Counted from the first letter of the stretch, positions 1-7,104 are shown. The stretch is DNA of 8,583 nucleotides from an uncultured Verrucomicrobiales bacterium (GCA_937893785.1 CALCSP010000753.1:1-8583); one strand, 5' to 3'. Made by a program: numbers and translations. The notes: generated from the letters alone by a model not told the origin.

Positions 1-498
1 CTTGGAACCACTGGGGGAGGTAGCAGGTTGCGTGGTGCTTCATTCGGCGAATTTGATCACGCAACATGGGTTACCATGACCGAGAAGGGGCCCCGTTTGG
101 TCAACCTTCTCATTGATGGTATCTTGCCTGATGATGTGAGTACTGAGGCGCATCAGACGTTCTGGCGTAGCCTCGCCTTTGAAGAATATTTTGATGACCG
201 TTCTGCGCTTGATGGCAAAAAACTAACCCTGCAATTGAGGAATCCCTTTGATTTTGAGATCGCGGGAAGTCTGCACTGGCAATTGCCAAAGAATGCGAAC
301 TTGAAAGTCCGTCCTGCACTTGCCGAGGTTCACCTCAAGCCCGAGGAAGAGAAAATTTTGGAGTTTACCATGCAAGGGGAGGCAGATTCAGGGGGTGCTA
401 GCGTATTGCCAGTCCTTACCGTGCAGTTTGCCGGTGGTGAAGGTATCCTGGATCTGGAGATGGATTTGAATGTTCCTGTTGCTGGCAGAAAAGATTAA
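1..498 (+). CDS. C-terminal part of a probable calcineurin-like metallophosphoesterase with a beta-sandwich tail (5' end outside window)
   Basis: The frame is open from base 1 to the TAA at 496-498, giving 165 residues. A TTG at 28 could be read as a start, but there is no stop upstream of it and the conserved-looking segment begins before it, so I treat the gene as truncated by the window edge. The first part reads TTGGGSRLRG, then GEFDHATWVTMT, then LVNLLIDGI. This glycine-rich turn followed by an 'F-D-H-x-x-W-V-T-M-T' strand resembles the C-terminal end of secreted calcineurin-like phosphoesterases as I remember them. From about residue 75 on (LTLQLRNPFDFEIAGSLHW and after) the pattern of alternating strands looks like an Ig-like or NEW3-like accessory domain. 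No catalytic phosphoesterase motif lies in the visible part, so the activity is inferred. It converges on the next gene with only 16 bp between stops. Confidence 0.5.
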   Translation, partial: LGTTGGGSRLRGASFGEFDHATWVTMTEKGPRLVNLLIDGILPDDVSTEAHQTFWRSLAFEEYFDDRSALDGKKLTLQLRNPFDFEIAGSLHWQLPKNANLKVRPALAEVHLKPEEEKILEFTMQGEADSGGASVLPVLTVQFAGGEGILDLEMDLNVPVAGRKD

Positions 499-514
499 GA
501 CCAGAAAAATTCAG

Positions 515-1627
515 CTAGTATGTTGTTTTGATTTTCCCATCGCGGATGAAGTCTTGAATCATTTCCTCAACCTGTCTGCCCTTTTCTCCTAGGTCGTGCC
601 CAGCGCCAACTACCTTTAGGTGAGTCACGTTTTGCGCTTTGTAGTCGTAAGAGATGATGCCCGGGCTTACTTCCCTGCCGCTTTGATCAGGTAATTGTTT
701 GCCTTTGTAACCCTTCTGCTGTGCCCAGAGGTAAGCCGTTTCCTGAGCTGAAAGGTGCAAAGCATTACGACCTCGCTTCCCCCCACCATATGGAACGATT
801 CGATCACGTGTCCCGTGTATGGTTAGTATGTTGCTCTTGGTGATAGGTTTGACCTTTATGTCATAATCAGCAGTTCCGTCATCAGAGCGTTTCCAGAAAG
901 CACTGTTATGGTGTTGCTCGGTGACCATTGATGAAATAACGGGGATTGCATTACTAATGAGCTGCGGGTCATCAACCTCGATAAGAAGCCTGAAGATGTA
1001 TCCTGCACCATTGGAGAAGCCAATCATGGAAATGCCTGAAAGCATTGCCCGGGGGTAATGAGTAGCGAGGTCCCTGAGTATTTCCATGAAATAGCGGGTA
1101 TCCGGTGCTCTCGAGGCTTCATCAGAAATATTCCAACTGCGGCGATAGCCTTGGGGTGCAACGACTATGTGATCTTTGAGTCGGCGTGACCAGCCCTTGA
1201 TTAGGTTTTGAGCCTGACCACCATTGCCGTGGAAAAGAAATACCACAGGTAGCATGTGTTCTCCCTTGGCAGGAGTGCTCACAAAATATTCGCGGTCAAT
1301 ACCATCAGCTTCCTGTGGCCATTTTTGGTTAATGACATGTCGCTTGATGTTCTTCTCTGAAATGTTGCCTTTAGCTTCCCGTTCACGTGGAGCCTGCCCC
1401 GTGGTGGCAATGAGGTGTTCCTTCAGGCTGACTTTTCCGTTCTTGTCGCGGTCAACCTTGTCAAAGATCTTCCTTGGTCCTTCAGGAACTTCTTCCCTGA
1501 CAAGAAAGCCGTCGCCGTTCTTGTCCCATTTTTTAAAACCTGCTGTCGATTCCTTTACCCTATCTTCCGCCCCGGGTGAGTTATGCATGGTGAACAGAAT
1601 AATTATAAGCAGTGGGAATATTTTCAT
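515..1627 (-). CDS. Secreted EF-hand protein with a CE1/PHB-depolymerase-like esterase domain
   Basis: The protein has 370 residues. I choose the ATG at 1627 over a TTG four codons upstream (1639) because it puts a clean signal peptide at the N-terminus: MKIFPLLIIILF, then a likely cut near residue 20 before EDR. Two EF-hand loops follow: DKNGDGFLVREE (about 35-46) and DRDKNGKVSLKE (about 59-70), both with acidic or Asn ligands at positions 1, 3, 5 and a Glu at 12, so calcium binding is likely. The rest is an alpha/beta hydrolase of the LpqC/PHB-depolymerase/feruloyl-esterase type: oxyanion turn FLFHGNGG (about 131-138), nucleophile elbow GFSNGAG with Ser205, HGTRDRIVPY with Asp275, and VVGAGHDLG with His344. 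Such enzymes hydrolyse carboxylesters, often acetyl or feruloyl groups on polysaccharides. The substrate cannot be told from the sequence. The gene is divergent from the SGNH esterase gene and probably monocistronic. Confidence 0.85.
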   Translation of the reverse strand: MKIFPLLIIILFTMHNSPGAEDRVKESTAGFKKWDKNGDGFLVREEVPEGPRKIFDKVDRDKNGKVSLKEHLIATTGQAPREREAKGNISEKNIKRHVINQKWPQEADGIDREYFVSTPAKGEHMLPVVFLFHGNGGQAQNLIKGWSRRLKDHIVVAPQGYRRSWNISDEASRAPDTRYFMEILRDLATHYPRAMLSGISMIGFSNGAGYIFRLLIEVDDPQLISNAIPVISSMVTEQHHNSAFWKRSDDGTADYDIKVKPITKSNILTIHGTRDRIVPYGGGKRGRNALHLSAQETAYLWAQQKGYKGKQLPDQSGREVSPGIISYDYKAQNVTHLKVVGAGHDLGEKGRQVEEMIQDFIRDGKIKTTY

Positions 1628-1660
1628 GATCGCTGGCAAGATACATTAAGGCCTAAAAGG

Positions 1661-1694
1661 ATCACTCTTTTTTAAGCTTATGCGAAAGAGTCAT
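1661..1694. promoter_or_regulatory. Imperfect inverted repeat in the divergent spacer; possible operator
   Basis: ATCACTCTTT (1661-1670) is mirrored by AAAGAGTCAT (1685-1694). Nine of ten positions pair, with one C-C mismatch at 1663/1692, and the 14-nt spacer contains AAGCTT. It lies in the 136-bp spacer between the divergent starts at 1627 and 1764, 33 bp from one and 69 bp from the other. That is where a dimeric regulator controlling both genes could bind. It is not followed by a T-run as a terminator would be. The repeat is seen; the operator role is inferred, and no second copy was noticed in the other divergent spacer. Confidence 0.3.
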
Positions 1695-1763
1695 AACCAG
1701 GTTACTTAAACCTCTTCATCCACCAAGGTTGCATGGGCAGGTAATGTTGTTCATATTATTCAT

Positions 1764-2888
1764 ATGCCCCGTATTTGTTTTGTAATCCTGTGCTGGTTGC
1801 TTTGTTGCATCAGGGTTAGTGGTGGCATTTCGGAGATTATCGTCTTTGGAGACAGCCTGTCTGACGCGGGTAATGTGAATGAAGCGACCTTTGGCTTGGT
1901 TCCTTCCAATGACTATTTTGAATCGCGAGTCTTTTCTAATGGAGCACCCTGGATTACTACTCTTGCCTCAGAACTCGGTATTGCAGAACCTAGGCACTCT
2001 CTTTCCGGTTCGTCGCGTGCTACAAACTATGCCTATGGAGGGGCTCAGACCGGCGATGGAGACACTAGTTTTGCCAGTATTTTAATACCGGATGTCGGTG
2101 GTCAAATCGAGGCCTTCGAGACTGATGGGGGAATGTTCGAAAGACAATCTCTCTGCGCACTTTGGATCGGCGGTAATGACCTAAATGGCACTTCTGCGAG
2201 TAATGCTCAGCGTGTGATTAATATCACAATTGCCAACCTTGAGGATCATCTTGAGAAAATTATTGAGCTTGGTGCCTTGCAGATTGTGATTCCCAATGTG
2301 CCTCTGCTAGGAGAAGTTCCTCAGCACAATACCAATTCTGCTGAGCGGCAACAACAAAACGAACTGGTAAGCGACTACAATGCCACCCTTGCCAACTTGA
2401 TTGCAGACCTCAGGGTTCGTTATCCGGAAATAAGGCTAATTGAGGTTGATGTGGAGGCTTTCATGCTTGAACTCCTGGCGGACCCTGGAGCGTATGGTAT
2501 TTCAAATGTAAAGGATCAGGCATATACGCCAGGGCCGCTTGGGGGTATCTTTGGTGGTAGCGTTGTGGATAATCCTGACGGATACGCATTTTGGGACGAC
2601 CTTCATCCCACTGGTCCTATTCACGAAATAGTCGGTATGATAGCTGCCCGTGAGGTGCAGCGTCCACCGGGTAAGCCGGTGCCGGAAATTCGCTTTTCCG
2701 GTCCTGACATAACTATCCGTTTTGACTCCCTAGGGTGGGTTTCTTATCAAGTTGAGCGGAGTTTTGACCTCAAGGAATGGTTGCCTTTAGGGCAGAAGTT
2801 TTTTGGAAATGGTGATTTCATCGATGTCCTTGATCAAGGTGCAGGGAATTTTCCTACTGCCTTTTACCGATTGACGATGGAGTGGTAA
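1764..2888 (+). CDS. Secreted SGNH/GDSL esterase with a C-terminal 'FYRL' beta domain
   Basis: The protein has 374 residues and starts at the ATG in CATATG, with no Shine-Dalgarno sequence upstream. A hydrophobic cysteine-rich signal peptide (CFVILCWLLCC) ends near residue 20, so the mature enzyme begins close to its first active-site strand. The SGNH blocks are in order: block I IIVFGDSLSDAGNV with nucleophile Ser31; a Gly block at YGGAQTG (about 91-97); block III LWIGGNDL with Asn138; block V FWDDLHPTG with Asp278 and His281. This spacing matches the outer-membrane esterase/thermolabile-hemolysin-like GDSL group, which hydrolyses lipid or acyl esters. From about residue 305 there is a separate beta-rich tail with SYQVERSFDLKEWLPLG and a terminal FYRLTMEW, resembling a domain seen at the C-terminus of many secreted Verrucomicrobiota proteins; an attachment or sorting role is conceivable but unproven. 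It is convergent with the sulfatase gene, 40 bp away. The natural substrate is unknown. Confidence 0.88.
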   Translation: MPRICFVILCWLLCCIRVSGGISEIIVFGDSLSDAGNVNEATFGLVPSNDYFESRVFSNGAPWITTLASELGIAEPRHSLSGSSRATNYAYGGAQTGDGDTSFASILIPDVGGQIEAFETDGGMFERQSLCALWIGGNDLNGTSASNAQRVINITIANLEDHLEKIIELGALQIVIPNVPLLGEVPQHNTNSAERQQQNELVSDYNATLANLIADLRVRYPEIRLIEVDVEAFMLELLADPGAYGISNVKDQAYTPGPLGGIFGGSVVDNPDGYAFWDDLHPTGPIHEIVGMIAAREVQRPPGKPVPEIRFSGPDITIRFDSLGWVSYQVERSFDLKEWLPLGQKFFGNGDFIDVLDQGAGNFPTAFYRLTMEW

Positions 2889-2928
2889 ATGCGTGTTCAC
2901 TGGCATTTCTCGGGGTGATTACAAGCTA

Positions 2929-4605
2929 CTAATTTTTCTGCTTTGCGGTCTCCAATTCCTTGACGCGTCGCTGGAGAAATTCCTTTGAAATTTTGCGAGC
3001 TTTTTCACGGTCTTCACCGTCATAATCCCAGAATTCTTGAAGGATTTTTTCCGTCTTTGGAAAATCCCGACCGTCATCGCCAACGCGTTTGCGCAGTGCT
3101 GAAAGGCGATTTTTTAGCTGGGTAACTGTAGCTGCATATTCCGGGTCATCATATAGGTTGGTGGACTCTAGGGGATCCTTTTGCATGTCGTAGAGCTCCC
3201 AGGCTGGCGGCGTCTGGTTAGTGCCCTGGTAATCAGCCCCGTAATAATAGATTAGCTTGTATTCTTTGGTGCGAATGCCGACGTGACCCGGGTTGTCATG
3301 GTGCGCCATGTGCATCCAGTAACGATAATAAGCCTCATTTGGCCAGTTGTTTGGCTCCTTGCCGGTTTCGCAAATTTGTTTAAAGCTGTTTCCCTGCATG
3401 TAGCCGGGTTTTCTGACGCCAGCAAAATCCAGCATTGTGGGGGCGAAATCAACATTTCCAATTACAGCATCTGTTCTACTGCCCGCTTTGATAGTAGCTG
3501 GGTAGCGGATCAGAAAAGGCATGCGCATTGATTCTTCATACATCCATCGCTTATCCTGATAGTCATGTTCACCCAGCATGAATCCCTGATCTCCGGTGTA
3601 GATAATAACGGTGTCATTCATCAAATTCTGTTCTTCCATGTATTGAAATAGACGTTTTAGGTTATCGTCGATTCCTTTCACACATCGCAGGTATTTACGC
3701 AGATAAACATTGTAGGACATGTCCTTGATTTGTTGGTCATTAAGCTTGGAAGGATCATAATCAGCGGGATAATCCTGTGGAAATCTCTGAGGTAGGTCAT
3801 GTGCGTAGGAGCGGCGCGGGTTACGATTGCCGATCGAGGTGCCGATATGCGGGATAAGTTCATCCTGATAGCCGCGGGTGGCGATAGAGCCAAAGTGCAC
3901 GGGATGCGATTCATTCAGGTTCTTTGGTTGCGGTATTTCAACATCGGCCAGGTAATCATTGTAGCGGTGGGCATGTTCGAAATAATCATGTGGTGCCTTG
4001 TAATGATGCATCAGAAAAAAGGGTTTTGAGGGATCGCGTTGTTCCTTCAGCCACTTGAGTGTCTGGTCGGTGATCGCATCGGAAGAATGTGCGCCTTCAA
4101 ACTTGATCAGGTTTTTTGGCCATTTGTTCTCACCCCTGATGCGAAACTCCGGGTCGTGATACTTCCCCTGACCAGGCAGCACACAGTAGTAATCAAACGC
4201 GGACGGTTCCTTTTTCAGGTGCCATTTTCCGATCATGGCTGTCTGGTAACCGGCCTTTTTCATTTCTCTTGCGAGGTGTTGGCGGTTTCCTTCGATGCTG
4301 CCCCGTAGGTCGTGCACTCCACAGGTATGAGCATATTGACCGGTAAGGATAGTAGCGCGGCTGGGTGCGCAGATAGCATTGGAGCAGAATGCATTCTCAA
4401 AAAGCATGCCCTCCTTTGCCAGTCGGTCGATGGTCGGTGTGGGGTTGAGTTTTGCCAGTCTGCTCTCGTAGGCTCCAATCGCCTGGGAGGTGTGGTCATC
4501 AGACATGATAAAAAGAATGTTCGGCTGCTTTGCTAGCGTGCAGTTACCGGTTGCAATGATAAAGCAGAGTCCTAGTAGATTTTTGTAATTGATGGTCATG
4601 ATCAT
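2929..4605 (-). CDS. Exported type I (formylglycine) sulfatase, third gene of the minus-strand operon
   Basis: The protein has 558 residues from the ATG at 4605; a second in-frame ATG at 4599 is equally possible, and neither has a Shine-Dalgarno sequence. The signal peptide core LLGLCFIIA is followed by a likely cut after TLA (about residue 25). The sulfatase signature CAPSRATILTGQ places the Cys that would be converted to formylglycine at 79, with Arg83. Other expected active-site residues are visible: Asp36/Asp37 in IMSDDH, Lys127 and His129 in GKWHL, His200/201, Lys203 and His206 in HHYKAPHDYF, Asp339/Gln340 in TGDQGFMLGEH, and Lys352. The GDQGF-LGEH form and full length fit the sulfatase S1 family, possibly the GlcNAc-6-sulfatase-like group, but I cannot fix the subfamily. 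It removes sulfate esters, most likely from a carbohydrate given its CE15 neighbour 28 bp upstream. A formylglycine-generating enzyme must be supplied from elsewhere. Confidence 0.92.
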   Translation of the reverse strand: MIMTINYKNLLGLCFIIATGNCTLAKQPNILFIMSDDHTSQAIGAYESRLAKLNPTPTIDRLAKEGMLFENAFCSNAICAPSRATILTGQYAHTCGVHDLRGSIEGNRQHLAREMKKAGYQTAMIGKWHLKKEPSAFDYYCVLPGQGKYHDPEFRIRGENKWPKNLIKFEGAHSSDAITDQTLKWLKEQRDPSKPFFLMHHYKAPHDYFEHAHRYNDYLADVEIPQPKNLNESHPVHFGSIATRGYQDELIPHIGTSIGNRNPRRSYAHDLPQRFPQDYPADYDPSKLNDQQIKDMSYNVYLRKYLRCVKGIDDNLKRLFQYMEEQNLMNDTVIIYTGDQGFMLGEHDYQDKRWMYEESMRMPFLIRYPATIKAGSRTDAVIGNVDFAPTMLDFAGVRKPGYMQGNSFKQICETGKEPNNWPNEAYYRYWMHMAHHDNPGHVGIRTKEYKLIYYYGADYQGTNQTPPAWELYDMQKDPLESTNLYDDPEYAATVTQLKNRLSALRKRVGDDGRDFPKTEKILQEFWDYDGEDREKARKISKEFLQRRVKELETAKQKN

Positions 4606-4633
4606 TTATATGGATGTAAAAGAAGCGCTTTCT

Positions 4634-5887
4634 TCAAGATGCATTTTTTTTCGTCTTAAAATGGTAATCAGCAAAGTCCAAAAAACGGTGCCAGTCGAAT
4701 GGATTAATGGAATGACCCCCTTCGCGGATATGGTAACCGACGTGGCTTTCAATAATAGCTTTTCCCACAGCTGGGGAATTCTCAGATTCCAATCCCTTCT
4801 TGCCCAGTAGCCGATAGACTTCGCTGGCATGAAACGCGGAGAGGTATTCGCCACGTGCGTCTGCCCAAGTGTCTTCAACTCCACTGTGGATGTATACAGG
4901 TCTTGGGGCGATGCAGGCTAATAGCATATGTTGATCGACAGGCAGGTCATCCTCTTGGCCGATGAATTTCCATGCATTGCGGCATAGCCAGTAAGGGAAA
5001 CGTGTGACCATCTTTTTCAATGTTTCACCGGATTTGCGTCGCCAAAGAGCAGCTCCAGCGCATCCGGACTGGGCGGAGATGGCCAACGCAAAGCGTTCAT
5101 CCTGGGCGGCTGTCCAGAGTGTCGCCTTGCCCATCTTGGAGTGACCCATGATGGCAATACGTTTGTGATCGATATCATCATCGGTTTCCAGGTAATCCAT
5201 GGCCCGCATGGCTCCCCAGGCACAAGCCGAGAGAACCCCCCATTCCCGAGCCTTCGGAAAACTCTGGCCGTCAGGGTAAAACAGGCGGTGGATGCCTCTT
5301 AAAAACTCGACTTCGTTGTGCCTTACAAGATCCTCGTGATAAACGGCACAGAAGCCGTAGCCGCGTTTAAGGAAATCTTTCAGAGGCCATCCGTTCCTCA
5401 ATTTACCGGGCCTGAGAATTGAGGCCTTGAAGTCATCGGATCGGGTATTATTGAAGCTGTGCTTGAGGAAAGCTGGCACCGGGCCATCGATACCGTTAGG
5501 GATAAAGACCAGAAAACGCATGGTTATTGAGCCGCGCTTGTTGCTAAGCTTAATATCGATATCCTTGCGGGTTGCGCTTCCACCCATGAATTTTGGATCG
5601 GTCCTGACTACATTGAATTCAGTGCGAATTGGATCAACGGGTTTGGGAACGCGTCCGTAGACCAGGTTGCTGAAGAGAGCGAGGATTTGTGGTCTGCGAA
5701 CATTGTGCCATTGGGCAGGTGTGGTAATGGGATCTCCATTTGATGCTACCAGTATAGGTGGCAGGTCGTAGCTGGGGATTTTATCCTCGTTATAATTTAC
5801 ATCCTTATCTTTTTCCTTTGCTTCCCGTGCCCACGACGGGGACATGGCAAGCAAAGTCAGTAGGAGGAATGCTTTCAGGTATCTCAT
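4634..5887 (-). CDS. CE15 glucuronoyl-esterase-like alpha/beta hydrolase, second gene of the operon
   Basis: The protein has 417 residues. A signal peptide (MRYLKAFLLLTLLAMSPSWA) has a good S-W-A cut at residue 20. The hydrolase core shows MGHSKMGKATLW with nucleophile Ser250, SAQSGCAGAALWRR (271-284), FPYWLC (297-302), DQHMLLACIAPRPVYI (318-333), VEDTWADARGEYL (337-349), and HIREGGHSINPFDW with His391. This set, especially GHS-x-x-GK, the APRP strand and the GGH...DW end, is that of carbohydrate esterase family 15. The canonical acid position after the SGC segment lacks Glu or Asp, so the acid is probably Asp339 in EDTWAD, as in several bacterial members. CE15 enzymes cleave esters of 4-O-methyl-glucuronate in glucuronoxylan-lignin links; bacterial ones may act on other uronate esters. 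It follows the propeller gene by 30 bp and precedes the sulfatase by 28 bp. An A8 run lies near the 3' end. Confidence 0.9.
   Translation of the reverse strand: MRYLKAFLLLTLLAMSPSWAREAKEKDKDVNYNEDKIPSYDLPPILVASNGDPITTPAQWHNVRRPQILALFSNLVYGRVPKPVDPIRTEFNVVRTDPKFMGGSATRKDIDIKLSNKRGSITMRFLVFIPNGIDGPVPAFLKHSFNNTRSDDFKASILRPGKLRNGWPLKDFLKRGYGFCAVYHEDLVRHNEVEFLRGIHRLFYPDGQSFPKAREWGVLSACAWGAMRAMDYLETDDDIDHKRIAIMGHSKMGKATLWTAAQDERFALAISAQSGCAGAALWRRKSGETLKKMVTRFPYWLCRNAWKFIGQEDDLPVDQHMLLACIAPRPVYIHSGVEDTWADARGEYLSAFHASEVYRLLGKKGLESENSPAVGKAIIESHVGYHIREGGHSINPFDWHRFLDFADYHFKTKKNAS
4644..4651 (-). other. A8 homopolymer (on the coding strand) near the end of the CE15 gene
   Basis: On the minus strand eight consecutive A residues encode the KKN of the C-terminal KTKKNAS. 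Loss of one A in mRNA, or a +1 shift, would read KKMHLEESASFTSI and stop at TAA 4608-4606, directly abutting the sulfatase ATG at 4605. The run and the alternative frame are seen; any slippage is speculative. Confidence 0.2.
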
Positions 5888-5917
5888 TCAGTTGGGGAAT
5901 GAAGGGATTTGATGAGT

Positions 5918-6997
5918 TTAACTCAGCCTTCTAAGACGAGTGATGCGTCCGGTGGACACCCATTCTGCCACAAAGATATTGCCATCGTTGTCAAAGCAGG
6001 CGTCATGGGGATGAACAAATTTTCCCTGGACCCAAGTTTTGGCGTTGCCGCGGTTGACAGTTTTCTTTTGGACCACGCTTTCAACGTCATCACCTAGACG
6101 GGCAACGACCTTGTTGTCTTCACCAAGTAAGGTCAGTCGTGCATGCAATTCGGGTACTAAGAGCAGGTTCTTCCATGAGTCCAGATTGGCGGGTAGCCCA
6201 TAACCTTTCAATGTTTCAACATACTTTCCGTCCATCGTAAAATATTGGAGGGAATGGTGAGCTCGGTCACAGACCACAATTTGTTCCTTTCGACCGGGAC
6301 GGCGATCAATCCAGATGCCGTGAGGAGTATTGAACTTGCCTTCTCCCTTTCCTGGTCCCCCGAACTTGGAGATCCAGTTGGCATCTTTGTCATAACGGTG
6401 AATACAGAACGAACCGTATCCATCAGCAAGGAGAAAGCCTCCGTCATTCAAAAATGCGAAGTTGGTCGGCATGAAGGCATCGCGTCCCCAGCGTTTAACA
6501 CGCTTGGTATCTTCGTCCTTTCGGTATACACCGCTTTCCATGGGTGCGTATTTTTCCCATACGGTTTCACCTTTCAGGGTCAGCTTGGCGAAAGATTTCA
6601 CCTGCTGGTATGAACAGACATAAAGGAACTGTTCATTTCCCTCGGTGCGCACCTCGATACCGTGACCGCCTCCCTGGAAGCGGCTGCCGAAGGACCGGAT
6701 AAACTTGCCTTTCTGGTCAAAGACAAAGATGGAGGGGTGGTCTTTCTTGCTGGCATGCCCTTCATGGATGACGTAAAGCAGTCCCTCTGCATCAACGGCA
6801 ACGTTGTGTGTGGTTTGCCAGGTGAATTTGTCGGGTAGTTTTGCCCAGTCGTGCTCTACCTCATAACGATGCTCCCCTTCACCGATAACGAGTGATTTTC
6901 GAGATTTCTTTCCAAGCAGCAGTTGTGGCATGGTGATGCCGGCAGCGACAGTTGTTGAGGTGGCAAGAAATCGTCGGCGGGAAGAGAGCGTATTCAT
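5918..6997 (-). CDS. Tat-exported NHL/six-bladed beta-propeller protein, PAL-like; first gene of the operon
   Basis: The protein has 359 residues. The N-terminus LSSRRRFLATSTTVAAGITM is a twin-arginine signal (S-R-R-R-F-L), so the protein is probably exported folded. The remainder is a run of propeller blades with NHL-like strands: TTHNVAVDAEGLLYVIHEG (62-80), SIFVFDQKGKFIRSFG (89-104), GGGHGIEV (109-116), PTNFAFLNDGGFLLADGYG (177-195), NTPHGIWIDRR (223-233), SLQYFTMDGKYVETLKG (249-265), and HPHDACFDNDGNIFVAEW (329-346). Histidines 64, 112, 226 and 331 each begin a blade at equivalent places. This is reminiscent of the metal-binding histidines of peptidyl-alpha-hydroxyglycine amidating lyase (PAL), whose fold is a six-bladed NHL-like propeller. 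Enzymatic activity is therefore possible but not shown. As the leading gene of a CE15-sulfatase operon it may bind or modify carbohydrate-derived or peptide material. The start has no Shine-Dalgarno sequence. Confidence 0.82.
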   Translation of the reverse strand: MNTLSSRRRFLATSTTVAAGITMPQLLLGKKSRKSLVIGEGEHRYEVEHDWAKLPDKFTWQTTHNVAVDAEGLLYVIHEGHASKKDHPSIFVFDQKGKFIRSFGSRFQGGGHGIEVRTEGNEQFLYVCSYQQVKSFAKLTLKGETVWEKYAPMESGVYRKDEDTKRVKRWGRDAFMPTNFAFLNDGGFLLADGYGSFCIHRYDKDANWISKFGGPGKGEGKFNTPHGIWIDRRPGRKEQIVVCDRAHHSLQYFTMDGKYVETLKGYGLPANLDSWKNLLLVPELHARLTLLGEDNKVVARLGDDVESVVQKKTVNRGNAKTWVQGKFVHPHDACFDNDGNIFVAEWVSTGRITRLRRLS

Positions 6998-7024
6998 AAT
7001 AATAAGAGAGGTTTTTTCACATTT

Positions 7025-7053
7025 AGTTTATCTATCTGTTTTTTAGGAGGCAA
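7025..7053 (-). promoter_or_regulatory. Candidate sigma-70-type promoter for the propeller-CE15-sulfatase operon
   Basis: On the minus strand TTGCCT (7053-7048) and TAAACT (7030-7025) are separated by 17 nt, four of six matches to each consensus box. Transcription would begin near 7018 and leave a leader of about 20 nt before the ATG at 6997. This is the only well-spaced pair I found in the 107-bp divergent spacer for this direction. The match is modest and could arise by chance in AT-rich DNA. Confidence 0.28.
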
Positions 7054-7061
7054 TCCCTCGC

Positions 7062-7067
7062 TATATT
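7062..7067 (+). promoter_or_regulatory. Candidate -10 element for the phosphoesterase-esterase fusion gene
   Basis: TATATT at 7062-7067 matches five of six -10 positions and lies 38 bp before the ATG at 7105. The place of a -35 box is occupied by a T-run (7039-7044) with a poor match. It overlaps the same spacer as the opposing operon promoter, so the two transcripts could be coordinated. Weak evidence only. Confidence 0.2.
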
Positions 7068-7104
7068 TTCCTTTAAATCTGAGAACATCGTCCCAAGATA
7101 TCAA

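Noticed and set aside
1224..1649. Open frame of 141 codons on the plus strand, antisense to the EF-hand esterase gene
   Set aside because: It lies wholly opposite a gene with clear catalytic motifs, its translation shows no recognisable domain, and such shadow frames are expected at this length.
1729..1757. TTGCAT-N17-CATATT as a promoter for the SGNH esterase
   Set aside because: Three of six and four of six matches are too few, and the start of transcription would fall almost on the ATG.
2887..2908. Inverted repeat AAATGC/GCATTT between the convergent SGNH and sulfatase genes, considered as a bidirectional terminator
   Set aside because: The stem is six AT-rich pairs with a 10-nt loop and no T-run follows in either direction.
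4620..4634. Small hairpin AAGAA-AGCGC-TTCTT on the minus strand between the CE15 and sulfatase genes
   Set aside because: Five mostly A-T pairs are too weak to attenuate or terminate convincingly, and no competing structure is visible.
4606..4884. 92-codon minus-strand frame overlapping the end of the CE15 gene
   Set aside because: It overlaps the conserved CE15 C-terminus in another frame. Only its last 12 codons are of interest, as a possible slippage tail.
7045..7050. AGGAGG on the plus strand, considered as a ribosome binding site
   Set aside because: No ATG, GTG or TTG follows at usable spacing; the nearest good start is at 7105, 54 bp on, and it begins a clean signal peptide.
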